This document shows, piece by piece, positions 1 through 9,533 of a stretch of 64,000 bases of DNA (the stretch's first letter is position 1; each line of letters opens with the position of its first letter). Under the pieces are notes generated by a model, which did no database searches, was not told where the DNA came from, and saw only the letters and a list, made by a program, of their open reading frames with translations. This stretch comes from Bacteroides fragilis NCTC 9343 (GTDB lineage: Bacteria; Bacteroidota; Bacteroidia; Bacteroidales; Bacteroidaceae): positions 3,472,001 through 3,536,000 of the forward strand of contig NC_003228.3 of assembly GCF_000025985.1 (NCBI RefSeq). The letters are read 5' to 3'. Both the position numbers and the translations under genes were made by a program.

Positions 1-1213
1 TGAAATCGTTCACAGTCATGATCACTTCTTCGTCCAAGCTGATTTCATCCTGGCGGGCAGAAGTTTTCACCACATTCAGGTTATTGCGGGCCATGTTATA
101 TTTACCTTTCCTTACCCCCCAGTCAACCAACGGAATACTGACACTGACTGATACCAAATCCTGCTGCATGGGTTTGTGGTACACATCTCCAAAATTATCA
201 GCCACCTGGTTGAAACCGATACAGGCATTCACGCTCGCATTGAAACGCGACTCTTTTTTCGTCTTGTCCACATTGCGTTCGGCTTCCAGTACGTTCTGCT
301 TTAACCCCAGTAACTGAGGATTGTTTTCATGTGCCATCTGCAATGCCTTGTCCACCGGTATCACCAATTCCTGAGGCCGGACAGGCAAGTCGATATCGAT
401 AACCGTATTCTTATCCAGGTTCAGGAACGAAACCAGTGAAAACATGGCGCGTTTCAGGGCACTAGCCTTGTTCTGCAACGTATTGCGTGCATTCACCACA
501 TCCAACTTCAGTGTCAATAAGTCGGCTTTCGAGATGGCTGCTATCTTCTGGCGTTGCACTCCGATGCTATAAAGCGTATCCGAAGAAACCATATTCTCCT
601 TGGCCAGGTTATACTCGGCCTGCGCCATAGCCAGGTTAAAGAAATACGTAGTGGCCTGCACGGATACGGCTTCCACATTATACACAAACTCTTTCTTTAC
701 TTTTTCATATTTCAAGGGTTCAATCTTTCTCTCCCACTTGAACGAATTATATCCGACCAGGCTCTGTGAATATCCCAACCGGATAGGTACACTGGTAAAC
801 TGCGTTGTCTTGTTCCCACCAAAACTACGCATATATCCCAATTGCGATTGCAGGTAGAAAGTACCGCCGGTCAAATCGAAGTTCTGCTGGATAGCCAGAT
901 TACCCGATGCATAGAACGACTGTTGGCTACGATAAACATCCAAGTCCTTTTCCGAATCGTATCGCTTGGTGATATCCCGGTTATACTCGGCAGGAGTCAT
1001 ATTCAAAGTAAGGCTCGGCAGGCGATTGGCCTTGTAAGTCCGATACTCCCAGTAACCGGAAAGATACATATTCTGCGTACGGAATGCCTCCAGTGAACTG
1101 TCATTGGCCAATTGTATCGTCTTCTGCAAATCGAGTTTTATATGATCCTGAGCCTTCGCTACAGAAGCCCCAAACAGCAAGGCTGCTATTACTATATAAT
1201 ACCTTTTCTTCAT
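1..1213 (-). CDS. TolC-like outer-membrane efflux channel (partial, C-terminus beyond window)
   Basis: This is the outer-membrane channel of the tripartite RND pump encoded just upstream. The ATG is at 1213-1211 and is followed by a signal peptide (MKKRYYIVIAALLFGASVAKA). The reading frame stays open to the window edge, so about 404 residues are visible and the C-terminus is missing. The visible part has the long helical, polar pattern of the outer-membrane efflux protein family, with phrases such as SLEAFRTQNMYLSGYWEYR near the N-terminus and alternating strand-like and coiled-coil stretches after it. The gene begins 2 nt after the stop of the pump gene, so it is surely co-transcribed with it. 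The substrate cannot be read from the sequence. Confidence 0.9.
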   Translation of the reverse strand, partial: MKKRYYIVIAALLFGASVAKAQDHIKLDLQKTIQLANDSSLEAFRTQNMYLSGYWEYRTYKANRLPSLTLNMTPAEYNRDITKRYDSEKDLDVYRSQQSFYASGNLAIQQNFDLTGGTFYLQSQLGYMRSFGGNKTTQFTSVPIRLGYSQSLVGYNSFKWERKIEPLKYEKVKKEFVYNVEAVSVQATTYFFNLAMAQAEYNLAKENMVSSDTLYSIGVQRQKIAAISKADLLTLKLDVVNARNTLQNKASALKRAMFSLVSFLNLDKNTVIDIDLPVRPQELVIPVDKALQMAHENNPQLLGLKQNVLEAERNVDKTKKESRFNASVNACIGFNQVADNFGDVYHKPMQQDLVSVSVSIPLVDWGVRKGKYNMARNNLNVVKTSARQDEISLDEEVIMTVNDF

Positions 1214-1215
1214 AT

Positions 1216-4200
1216 CTATCGTTTTTCTTTATTTCTATAAATAAACCAATACAACAAAGGGATGATGAACAAACTCACCAGGGTACCGATTGTCATAGTA
1301 CCTATCATGGCTATGGACAGCGGTTTCTGAAGTTCGGAACCAAGGTCGAACGAAAACAGCAACGGTACCATTGCAAAAATAGTGGTCAACGATGTCATGA
1401 TAATCGGTCGTAATCTTCTTCGTCCGGCTTCATGAATGGCCTCCAGTAATGGTACTCCCTCCTTACGCAATTCGTTGATGGCATCCAGCTTCAGGATGGA
1501 GTCATTGATCACGATACCGCAAGTCACAATCAATCCGATGGCCGACATCAGGTTCAATGTATGTCCGCACACCCAAAGCAATACCAATGCAAACGCCACG
1601 TCAATCGGTATTTCCATCAACACCAGCAAAGGCTGCATGAAACTCTCGAACTGAGCCGCCAAAATGAAATACATCAGCAAAAGGGAGATGAACAGAATGA
1701 CCACCAGTTCGTCCAGCATCTTCTGATTGGAAAAGAAGCTTCCAGAAAAGGCGATGTCCCAATCTCCTGTCTCGCTAGAGGTTTCTTTAACCTGGGTCAT
1801 CAACTTCTCCGCATTCTCCACTCCATAGAATTTATAAGGAATATACTCCCCATTTCTTCCGGCTGTAATACTCTTCAAATCTTCTGCGGGAGTTACTTTT
1901 ATCAGCTCCCGTAAGGGAATAAAGTTCACCTCTCCCGTCTTGCTGTCCGGTTGTGTCTGAATCAAGGTTTCCTGTAAAACCTGGTTAACCGTCTTTTCGT
2001 CTCCTGCAATGCTGATAGGCAGATATTGCTGATAAGAGTGCAACATAGCTACACTGTTTTCCTTGAAAGCAGTTCTCAGCACACGATACAACTCGTTATA
2101 AGAGATTTGATACAACAATAGCTTTTCCTGATTAATACTGAGGTTCAATTGGTTTTCGAAAGCAATACCTGTAGGAGGTATTCCTGTCTTCTGACCGAAT
2201 GTTTGCTCCAATCCACGCAAAGTACCGGGGCCGGGTGCCCTGTCCTTATTGCGGGCATATAATTCGGCCACAATATCAGCCTCACCGGTCACAAACAGTT
2301 TCTCAAAAACTGTTTCAGGAGGAGAGAATGAAATCACAGCCAAAGGATAACGTTCTTTCAGCTTCTGATAAATTTGTTCCTGTAACGGAGCAATCTCTTT
2401 CGAGGTTTCGGTCTTAAAATAAAGTTCCGCCTCCGATGAAGACAACTCTTGTTCCCGGTTCAAGATGTAATCCTGCAATCCGATGGACGCTGTCTGCTCC
2501 ACAGATGCTCCCTGCAACTCACGGAACAATTCGTCGACCCGGCGTTGATTCTCGTCCACATGAATGTTTTCGTTCCATTCAATACGGGTAATCAATTCAT
2601 TTTCGTCGATATCCGGCATTCTTTCTTTATCGATAAAGTAGAAAAAGAAGATACATAACGGAAAAGAGATGGCACAGAACAATACACTCAACGTCTTATG
2701 ACTGAATACCCAGTCGACACCCTTATCGTAGAAGCGGTCCAGAGTATGTTCTTTCAAAGGATTATTAATTTTCAGCCTCAACCACTTCGGACCACCTTTG
2801 ATCCCGGTACGATAGACCAACATATACAGAACAGGAAGCAACATGATACCGGTGAAATAAGAGACCATCAATCCTACCGTAACGGCAAAAGCCTGATCGT
2901 AGAAGATAGCACCCGCGATACCACTCATAAATACCAAAGGTACAAATACAGCAATCGTCGTAAACGAAGAACTCAGCATAGGAGTCACCACCTCACTTGT
3001 TCCCGCCACGCAGGCTCTCCGCAACGAATAACCCTTTTCCCTGTATTGCGATATATTTTCCGTTACGATAATCGAACTGTCGATCATCATACCCAGTGCC
3101 AGGATCAGTCCGGACAGGGAGATGATATTGAGAGACATTTTACACAGGTAGAAAAACAAGAAACTGATGACAATAGACACCACCATACTCAGCCCAATAA
3201 TGAATGGAGATTTGACATCTCCCAAGAAGAGTACGGCAACGATACAAATGAAAACAAAACCGAGTGAGAGATTCTGCTGAAGATTGGATATTGTATAGTC
3301 CAGCAGTTCGGTTTGATTACGACTCACGCTAAACTCGATATCCGGATAGATCTTTTTGAAATAATCCATTGTTTCCGACAGAGCATCTTTCATATTGTCC
3401 ATGTTTTCGTCGGCCTGCTTAATGATGGCAAGCGTCACGGCCCTTTTACCGTTCGACACAGATACTCCTTTTTCTTTGACCGGTACTATCGCTATCCGGC
3501 AAAATTCTTTCAACTGTATGATGCGATCTCCTTTACGGATATATATATTCTCCACATCTTCCGCAGTACGGAGCAGAGTTGAGAACTTGATGTTATATTC
3601 ATAGTATCCATCCCGTACGGTCATGCTTCCCGGCTCTACATTGTTTTGCGCCAGAGCCGTCTCAATATCTTCAATGGATAATTCAAGCATAGCCAGTTTA
3701 TCCATATCGGGTACAATCTGCAATTGTCTTTCCAGCAAACCGGTAACGTCTACCATTGCCACTTCCGGCAACTGTTCGATACGGCGTTTGATTACCGATT
3801 CTGAAAACTCACATAAATTCAGGAAAGCCTGCTGATCCGTCTCTTCATAAGCACTGTCTGTCTTTAAAGTCAGATTCAGATAGAATACCGGAATATCGGT
3901 AGCACTTGCCTTGATCACCTTCGGACGATCGGTATCTTTAGGCAAATAGTTCATAGCTGCGTCAATCTTTTCGTTAACCTCTATGAATGCCAGGTCCGTA
4001 TTGGTACCAAAATCAAAACTAAGCCGGATAATACCCGCACCGTCACGCGTTTCACTGGTCATGTCTTTTAGGGCAGCCACCTGAATCAATTGCTGACGGA
4101 CAGGCTTCACGACTGTGTTTTCCAATTCACGTGCCGAGGTATTTTTAGCTGATACCTGTACGGTAATCTCCGGGATGGAGATATCCGGCAACAGCGATAC

Positions 4201-4293
4201 CGGTAATGTGAAGTACGTCACCAACCCCACTATGAAGCAAGCCGTAAAAGCCATCAATACGGCAATGGGACGTTGTATCAGGAATTTAATCAT
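1216..4293 (-). CDS. RND-family efflux transporter, inner-membrane pump subunit
   Basis: Proton-driven inner-membrane pump of the AcrB/HAE-RND superfamily, 1025 residues, the usual full length. The protein starts MIKFLIQRPIAVLMAFTACF, the typical first transmembrane helix. A block of membrane helices lies near residues 330-540 with the motif GLILALGMMIDSSIIVTENI (TM4, acidic residues for proton relay), and a second block lies at the C-terminus (about 850-1020). Two periplasmic loops separate them. The gene lies between the membrane-fusion protein (26 nt upstream) and the TolC-like channel (2 nt downstream), the complete tripartite operon. The substrate may be drugs, bile acids, metals or lipids; the sequence does not decide, and no heavy-metal-specific motif was recognised. 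Confidence 0.93.
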   Translation of the reverse strand: MIKFLIQRPIAVLMAFTACFIVGLVTYFTLPVSLLPDISIPEITVQVSAKNTSARELENTVVKPVRQQLIQVAALKDMTSETRDGAGIIRLSFDFGTNTDLAFIEVNEKIDAAMNYLPKDTDRPKVIKASATDIPVFYLNLTLKTDSAYEETDQQAFLNLCEFSESVIKRRIEQLPEVAMVDVTGLLERQLQIVPDMDKLAMLELSIEDIETALAQNNVEPGSMTVRDGYYEYNIKFSTLLRTAEDVENIYIRKGDRIIQLKEFCRIAIVPVKEKGVSVSNGKRAVTLAIIKQADENMDNMKDALSETMDYFKKIYPDIEFSVSRNQTELLDYTISNLQQNLSLGFVFICIVAVLFLGDVKSPFIIGLSMVVSIVISFLFFYLCKMSLNIISLSGLILALGMMIDSSIIVTENISQYREKGYSLRRACVAGTSEVVTPMLSSSFTTIAVFVPLVFMSGIAGAIFYDQAFAVTVGLMVSYFTGIMLLPVLYMLVYRTGIKGGPKWLRLKINNPLKEHTLDRFYDKGVDWVFSHKTLSVLFCAISFPLCIFFFYFIDKERMPDIDENELITRIEWNENIHVDENQRRVDELFRELQGASVEQTASIGLQDYILNREQELSSSEAELYFKTETSKEIAPLQEQIYQKLKERYPLAVISFSPPETVFEKLFVTGEADIVAELYARNKDRAPGPGTLRGLEQTFGQKTGIPPTGIAFENQLNLSINQEKLLLYQISYNELYRVLRTAFKENSVAMLHSYQQYLPISIAGDEKTVNQVLQETLIQTQPDSKTGEVNFIPLRELIKVTPAEDLKSITAGRNGEYIPYKFYGVENAEKLMTQVKETSSETGDWDIAFSGSFFSNQKMLDELVVILFISLLLMYFILAAQFESFMQPLLVLMEIPIDVAFALVLLWVCGHTLNLMSAIGLIVTCGIVINDSILKLDAINELRKEGVPLLEAIHEAGRRRLRPIIMTSLTTIFAMVPLLFSFDLGSELQKPLSIAMIGTMTIGTLVSLFIIPLLYWFIYRNKEKR

Positions 4294-4319
4294 AATTGTT
4301 CTGTGTTAGTGATTCATCC

Positions 4320-5390
4320 TTATTCAATGATTGTGACCGGAGCTTCGTGTGCCAGGTTAATGTTTCCGCTTACGATGACCGTATCTCCTTCTGTCAGTCC
4401 GTCGGCCACACTATAACTGTCTGCATTTTCCAAAGCGGTATGAATATAGTTCCATTGGGCCATCTTCCCATCTTTCAGGGTAAATACAACCTGCTTGCCC
4501 GAACGAAGTACGACTGCGCTTTTCGGAATCACCAACTGCTCTCCCAACGAACGATGTACACTGACACGTACATTCATCCCGCTAAACAGCTTACCGGCCC
4601 CGTTCACCCGGGCTTTCACCTTCACCATTCCTTTATCATCTACCAAAGGGTTGATTTCCGAAATACTTCCTTCGTGTACTGTTGCGGCATCCGAATAGGG
4701 CTTGATCACTACCTTATCTCCATTCTTTATTAATGGCAACTCACTTTCAAGTACAGTAAAATCTACTTCCATCCCCTGCATATCGATCACCGTACAGAAT
4801 ACATCCGAAGTACTGGCCAGATTGTAGGGTTTCGAAAACAGGTTAGCAACTACTCCGTCAAAAGGTGCGGTCAAAGTAGCGTGCTCTGCATTGTATTTCG
4901 ACATTTCATATTGTGATTTGCTCTGATCATAACCACTCTTCACCTTTGCCAACTTCATTGTCTCTTCGGGTACCTGACTAATATCGTCTGCCGGATAGCC
5001 CTGACTGATAAGTACATCCCTCAATTCCAATTCCGACTTTTTTAAAGCGTCTTCCGATTGCGACAACTGGTTGTCAAGTTTGAATTTGTCCAACTCCGCC
5101 AACTTCTGCCCCTTTCGTACCCGGTCTCCGTTCTTTACCCAAATATGGGCTATCACTTCACCACTTTCAAATCTCAGGTCAGCCATTCCCCGGGCAGAAA
5201 TTTTTCCATTACTCACCAATTCATGATTGAATATCTGCTTTTTGAGCGTCATGACAGACACCTCGTTTTTCGTGTCGGGCAACACGGTTTCCACTCCTTT
5301 TTCAGAAGCACTCTCTTTCTTCTCACCGGAACAAGCTGTCAGCATTGTCAATGCCAGACAAAGCGTATAGAAGGGATACTGGTTTTTCAT
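4320..5390 (-). CDS. RND efflux membrane-fusion (periplasmic adaptor) lipoprotein
   Basis: Periplasmic adaptor that joins the inner-membrane pump to the outer-membrane channel, 356 residues. The N-terminus has a lipoprotein signal (LTMLTACSGEKK, lipidated Cys about residue 21). The lipoyl/barrel-sandwich halves show as VISHIWVKNGDRV-like (residues about 80-95, here VIAHIWVKNGDRVRKGQKLA) and LTAPFDGVVANL (about 175-190), separated by a short helical hairpin. A beta-barrel and membrane-proximal domain follow. It is the first gene of the three-gene operon, with a good Bacteroides promoter just upstream (5427-5458). The family assignment is secure; the transported substrate is unknown. Confidence 0.92.
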   Translation of the reverse strand: MKNQYPFYTLCLALTMLTACSGEKKESASEKGVETVLPDTKNEVSVMTLKKQIFNHELVSNGKISARGMADLRFESGEVIAHIWVKNGDRVRKGQKLAELDKFKLDNQLSQSEDALKKSELELRDVLISQGYPADDISQVPEETMKLAKVKSGYDQSKSQYEMSKYNAEHATLTAPFDGVVANLFSKPYNLASTSDVFCTVIDMQGMEVDFTVLESELPLIKNGDKVVIKPYSDAATVHEGSISEINPLVDDKGMVKVKARVNGAGKLFSGMNVRVSVHRSLGEQLVIPKSAVVLRSGKQVVFTLKDGKMAQWNYIHTALENADSYSVADGLTEGDTVIVSGNINLAHEAPVTIIE

Positions 5391-5426
5391 AATGTTATTA
5401 AACTTTTTCTCTATTAATTATGATTG

Positions 5427-5458
5427 CAAATATAGTTGGTTACTTTCTAAAACTCAAA
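5427..5458 (-). promoter_or_regulatory. Bacteroides-type promoter for the RND efflux operon
   Basis: On the minus strand, TTTG (5458-5455) is followed after exactly 20 nt by TATATTTG (5434-5427). This matches the -33/-7 pattern known for Bacteroides housekeeping promoters (TTTG, 19-21 nt, TAnnTTTG). It lies about 37 nt upstream of the membrane-fusion protein start. Confidence 0.7.
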
Positions 5459-5788
5459 ATAAATGGTGGACTAATTCCGGATAACGCAGAAACTTAAATC
5501 CATTAATTATTAGCAATTTACGATTTTTACGTTACTTACATAGGTGGACAAAAAACTTTTCTTCCAATTAATCCGTCAAGATTCGGATAGGAAAACTGCA
5601 TTTCATTCCCGAATCTTATTTGTAGTTCGTTTATTCTGTTTATCATAGCAAATTCTATTTATTTGATGTCTTATTTCCAAGACATATATATGATGTATTT
5701 CATATTATTAGCATACAGTCACAAATATAATTGCTAATCTTCAGAAACGCAAAAGAAATTGTATACTTTTTCTTGCATTTAAAACATA
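5459..5788. other. Intergenic region without a gene; short imperfect direct repeat
   Basis: No coding sequence is seen on either strand. The stretch is AT-rich. A 29-nt segment at 5513-5541 matches 27 of 29 positions of 5807-5835, which is the 3' end of the neighbouring O-antigen-ligase-like gene. This suggests that the end of that gene was once duplicated or rearranged. No clear terminator with a U-tract was found for the upstream gene. Confidence 0.5.
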
Positions 5789-7480
5789 TTAATCATTTAC
5801 ATTTCTGCTATTTACGATTTTTTCGTTACTTACATCTATAACTAACTTCCTTATTTCATCTCTCATTTCCCGTACGGCTGTCGACTGTACTTTGGGTTCC
5901 TTGGTCAAGACCAAGTCCGCCATTTCATGGAATTTATCGGGCTGTAAATATCCAGGCGAGGCATATAGCTTCGCCAACAAGTAATATGGATAAATCCTTC
6001 CCGGCAATAAGTGAGTGGAACGCAAAAGCCATTTTTCAGCTTGAGCATATTCTCCTTTTTCCTGAAAATTCTTACCAATAATATTTAGTATCATCGGATC
6101 GCAACTTCGGGTAGAAGCTTCTTTCAATAATAGAATCGAAGCATCCGCCTCCTTTAATTTATGCAAACAATGCCCATACTCAAACAAAAAGGCCCCTCTT
6201 CCCTTTAATTTCGGATACAAACGTTCATAGCCTTCTTTTGCACTTTGATAAGCACCTGCCTGATACAACATACGGCAGTTGGCCCAGTCCTTGCACTCTT
6301 GATGCACATCTGCCTGCCACCAATGGTATCCGGAAAATCCCAACACACAAGCAAACGCCAGTTGCCAGGCAAGAAAGCGTCCTGCAATACAAGCCATCAG
6401 TAAAATCAGGAATGCAATAACAAAAGCAGGCAATTGCATCGGATAAGAAGAAAAAGCAAATACCAACAAAGAGATCACACTGCCACAAGGCCCCCAACGT
6501 TTCAGTTCCACACCTCTCCGTAGACAAAATCCTGCAAAAGCCAGGCAACAAAGCAATACGGGTATCCCCCACTCGAGTGCTATCTGCAAATATTCATTAA
6601 AAGCATATTCCGGACTTCCTGCCACCAATTCTTCCTGAGGCGAATAACTCCCTTCGGCAAAATAAGCTTCCTGACTTGTCCCATATGCCAGTGCAAAATT
6701 TCCTTGCCCATAGCCTGTAAATGGTTTCTCTGCAATGGCCCGGCTACTGATTTTCCACATGAACAGTCGCCCGCTGGCCGAATCTTTTTTCAGGTTAAAC
6801 AAACAGACTCCTCCGACCAACACAACTATACATAACACAGAGGTGACGGCCAGCACCTTTGTCTTTTTGCGCATCCACACTCTTTTCAAGCGTACCGGCC
6901 AGGATTTATGCACTCCATATACCCAAATACCTGAAATAAGAGCAGCCACCCATGCCGAACGACTCATTCCCGCAGGAAGCACACAGAGTATAAGAAACAA
7001 TACTGCCACGGCCCCATAATATCCCGTCCATTCCATCCAATTCTTATTCTCCCTTTTCCGTAATCGTAACCATTGATCCAGACAAAGAGGAAATATCATA
7101 GCCAGATAACCGGAATACGGTCCGGGATTAAAAAAAGATCCGGTCAAGGAATACAGAGAATGATGGGAAGAAGTAAAACCATAAAGCTGCCTCAAGCCAT
7201 AAATAGCCTCAGAAGCAGCCAAAACAATAAAACTCCAAATAACGACCTGATAAAAATCAGCCCCCATATCATACCCCTTTCTATAATAGAGAAAGGCCGA
7301 CACCACCCAACCGACAGCAGCTCCCATAGCAACTTTTGCCAGATAGAGCCATTGCCCCGACAACTCACCTGCCGGAAGCATCGGATCATTTACCCATACC
7401 ACAGACAGCAGTGCACATACCATTGCCAGAAGTCCTCCACGAAGTATAATATGCATATAATCTACTTTTTCTCTCATCAT
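5789..7480 (-). CDS. O-antigen-ligase-like (Wzy_C) polytopic membrane protein with C-terminal TPRs
   Basis: 563 residues. The first 400 are about ten transmembrane helices. A long extracytoplasmic loop at roughly 240-310 contains GYGQGNFALAYG and AFNEYLQIALEWGIPVLL, the N-x-Y-L ... E-x-G pattern of the O-antigen ligase/polymerase (Wzy_C) superfamily. The last 150 residues are tetratricopeptide-like helical pairs (for example ILLLKEASTRSCDPMILN and YAQAEKWLLRSTHLLPGR). It overlaps the signal peptidase gene upstream by 4 nt (ATGA), so the two are translationally coupled. It is the last gene of the NVEALA/propeller cluster. Families of this kind join or transfer glycans, but some members act on proteins; no sugar-synthesis genes are nearby, so the substrate is open. 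Confidence 0.8.
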   Translation of the reverse strand: MMREKVDYMHIILRGGLLAMVCALLSVVWVNDPMLPAGELSGQWLYLAKVAMGAAVGWVVSAFLYYRKGYDMGADFYQVVIWSFIVLAASEAIYGLRQLYGFTSSHHSLYSLTGSFFNPGPYSGYLAMIFPLCLDQWLRLRKRENKNWMEWTGYYGAVAVLFLILCVLPAGMSRSAWVAALISGIWVYGVHKSWPVRLKRVWMRKKTKVLAVTSVLCIVVLVGGVCLFNLKKDSASGRLFMWKISSRAIAEKPFTGYGQGNFALAYGTSQEAYFAEGSYSPQEELVAGSPEYAFNEYLQIALEWGIPVLLCCLAFAGFCLRRGVELKRWGPCGSVISLLVFAFSSYPMQLPAFVIAFLILLMACIAGRFLAWQLAFACVLGFSGYHWWQADVHQECKDWANCRMLYQAGAYQSAKEGYERLYPKLKGRGAFLFEYGHCLHKLKEADASILLLKEASTRSCDPMILNIIGKNFQEKGEYAQAEKWLLRSTHLLPGRIYPYYLLAKLYASPGYLQPDKFHEMADLVLTKEPKVQSTAVREMRDEIRKLVIDVSNEKIVNSRNVND

Positions 7481-8367
7481 TTTATTCTTTTAAATACCCG
7501 GTTCCAACGAATCTTTCCCCGTAAAGGATCGTCCGACCGCCATATTGTAAATGCCCTACCTACAATATATGATTCGGGCAACATTCCCCAATAACGTGAA
7601 TCCTTGGAATTTTCCATATTATCCCCCGATACGAAATAGTAATTCTCTGTGAATTTATATTCCGTTATCGCACTATCACCCAGACATACCGCCTCTCCTT
7701 TTTGCCGCAGTCTCTTCTTCTGCTCCCAGTGGATCAGTCTTCCGTAAAGCAAACAAGACAATGTATCTATTTTCACCACCTGCCCTTTGGCCGGTACCGG
7801 AAGAGGTCCGAATTCCTGAATGGTCCATCCCAGACGTCCGTCCCACGGAAAAGCATCCATCACGATCCCATGTGAATCTTCCCTTCTGACACGTGCAATC
7901 CGATGTTGCGCCTGCACATTCCCCACACTGTCTGTGATTCCTTTTATATGATAATAGCCCTTACGTATTTCCAAAGTATCACCCGGCAAGGCAATACACC
8001 GTTTCACATAATACTTCATTATATCAAATCCGATGCTGTCGCTCCCATCCTGATAAGGGAAATTAAAAACAAGCACATCGTCCCGCTGAAACGATCCGAA
8101 ACCCGGTAGACGATAGATATCCACTTCTTCTCCTCGCAATGACGCAAAGATATTAAACAGACGTGCCCCACCGGTCCATTTATCCACCAGTATTTTGTCT
8201 CCCGAAAGCAATGCCGGTTCCATTGAATTGGAGGGGATTTTGAAAGAAGTCAGGCAAAACACCTGCAATACCATCCAGGCAACAAAAGCCACACAAGAAT
8301 AGAAACAGATATTCACAATCCAGTTCCCGATTCGTTTCACCAGTTTTATCCAAACCTCTTTCTTCAT
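7477..8367 (-). CDS. lepB: Signal peptidase I (S26 family) of the NVEALA cluster
   Basis: Membrane-bound leader peptidase, 296 residues from the ATG at 8367. In-frame alternatives are an ATG at 8379 and a TTG at 8400 that overlaps the upstream stop; MKKEVWIKLVKRIGNW is chosen because it begins with the basic segment before the single N-terminal transmembrane helix. The catalytic serine is in IPSNSMEPALLSGDKILVDKW-like text (Ser about residue 48) and the general-base lysine in YYVKRCIALPGD. The C-terminal box GDNMENSKDSRYWG is also present, so it looks active. It sits between a propeller lipoprotein and the O-antigen-ligase-like protein rather than in a housekeeping context. I infer that it serves this cluster, perhaps cleaving the exported NVEALA peptides; this is not proven by sequence. 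Confidence 0.88.
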   Translation of the reverse strand: MKKEVWIKLVKRIGNWIVNICFYSCVAFVAWMVLQVFCLTSFKIPSNSMEPALLSGDKILVDKWTGGARLFNIFASLRGEEVDIYRLPGFGSFQRDDVLVFNFPYQDGSDSIGFDIMKYYVKRCIALPGDTLEIRKGYYHIKGITDSVGNVQAQHRIARVRREDSHGIVMDAFPWDGRLGWTIQEFGPLPVPAKGQVVKIDTLSCLLYGRLIHWEQKKRLRQKGEAVCLGDSAITEYKFTENYYFVSGDNMENSKDSRYWGMLPESYIVGRAFTIWRSDDPLRGKIRWNRVFKRIK

Positions 8368-8396
8368 ATATATATACATTTTAATGCGATCCCCTG

Positions 8397-9425
8397 TCAA
8401 GAACCCAAGGAAAAAGAGACCAGATAAAATTCATGAGTTTCAGAAAAAGCAATCCCATACAGTTTATTTGGTTCCTGAGTTGAAGCACAAATTCTCAAAA
8501 CGAGGCAATCAGTATTATATTTGATTAATTCCCGGCCATCCCAATCAAAAACGGATAAGTTATTAAATAAATTGGGATTCTTGTCACCTATAAATACACT
8601 ATAAATCCTTTCATCTGTAACACATAACGCAGAAAAGCCCCAAACAGTCTCCTCTGTGTTTTGGATAGTTCCGGATAAATATTGCACGACCGGAGGATAA
8701 AATTTTCGGATTGCTCTTAATTCTATGTTTTGTGATAAATCAAATAATTCAAGGATTCCTCCATATAAAGTTCCTACGGCCATCTTTTTACAATCCGGAG
8801 ATATCGCAATTGCTGGCGATGACCAAACGGAACGTTCTTTCGGAGTATCTATAGGAAAATCATTGTAATCAGCCACCACTTTTGCATCTGCCAACATCTG
8901 AAAACGTTTTTGCTGATCCGACTTTGTTCCCAACTGACCATCTACCAAAAACCTACCATTCCGAAGTTCCCACACCCGGCGTACTGTACCTCCTAAATCA
9001 TAAAAAGACCGTTCTTCTATCAACGCTCCCCAATTATCAGCGTCTTTATCAAACCGATAAGTCAATAACTTCATAGAAGATTCGTCATACACAGAAATTT
9101 TCTTTTCACGTGCATTATAATAGCACATGTTCGCAGTAGTCGCTTCACCCGGTCCCTGCCCTCTTGTTACAAAACTTCCAAGCAGTTGCCCTGTAGTCTT
9201 ATCATATACCTGCAACCAGGCATTATCTGCCAAAGCCAATATAAAGATATAGTCCTCACTAACAGCCATATCCAAAGGATAGCTGATCAGGAGTTCGTCC
9301 GACAAACGATGAGCATGTATTTTCTTTACTTCCGGAAACGTAGGAGGTGCATAAGCACTACATTGTTTCTGACAAGAACACAAAATAGTTATTAAACAAA
9401 CATACAGCGACAACTTCTTCCACAT
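8397..9425 (-). CDS. Six-bladed beta-propeller lipoprotein (BF3164/TolB-like)
   Basis: 342 residues with a lipoprotein signal (LITILCSCQKQ). The body shows repeated beta-rich units of a six-bladed propeller of the BF3164-like/TolB-like lipoproteins of Bacteroidales. Family markers are the first-blade loop VTRGQGPGEA (about residue 85-95) and the C-terminal VFDWDGRELIKYNTDC, both shared with other propellers of this cluster. No enzymatic residues are recognised; such propellers are thought to be binding or scaffold proteins. It lies directly upstream of signal peptidase I, and its stop region overlaps an upstream alternative start of that gene. A -7 box (TATTTTTG at 9470-9477) lies upstream, so the last three genes may also be made on their own. 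Function unknown. Confidence 0.8.
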   Translation of the reverse strand: MWKKLSLYVCLITILCSCQKQCSAYAPPTFPEVKKIHAHRLSDELLISYPLDMAVSEDYIFILALADNAWLQVYDKTTGQLLGSFVTRGQGPGEATTANMCYYNAREKKISVYDESSMKLLTYRFDKDADNWGALIEERSFYDLGGTVRRVWELRNGRFLVDGQLGTKSDQQKRFQMLADAKVVADYNDFPIDTPKERSVWSSPAIAISPDCKKMAVGTLYGGILELFDLSQNIELRAIRKFYPPVVQYLSGTIQNTEETVWGFSALCVTDERIYSVFIGDKNPNLFNNLSVFDWDGRELIKYNTDCLVLRICASTQEPNKLYGIAFSETHEFYLVSFSLGS

Positions 9426-9469
9426 ATATTAGTCAAGGCTACTTATTGCGATATTCTTTTCTATACTCG

Positions 9470-9477
9470 CAAAAATA
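9470..9477 (-). promoter_or_regulatory. Possible -7 promoter element before propeller/signal peptidase genes
   Basis: TATTTTTG on the minus strand matches TAnnTTTG. It lies 45 nt upstream of the start at 9425, in the only sizeable gap (108 nt) in this part of the cluster. A clear TTTG at -33 is not present, so confidence is modest. Confidence 0.4.
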
Positions 9478-9533
9478 ATACATTTTAAATTATAAACACA
9501 TCTTATTCGTAAAAATATTACCAAATGTTTTAC

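Noticed and set aside
2698..3267. Long antisense ORFs such as the 189-residue frame opposite the RND pump
   Set aside because: Low-complexity, no start context or domain, and fully covered by a well-supported gene on the other strand. The same holds for other antisense frames.
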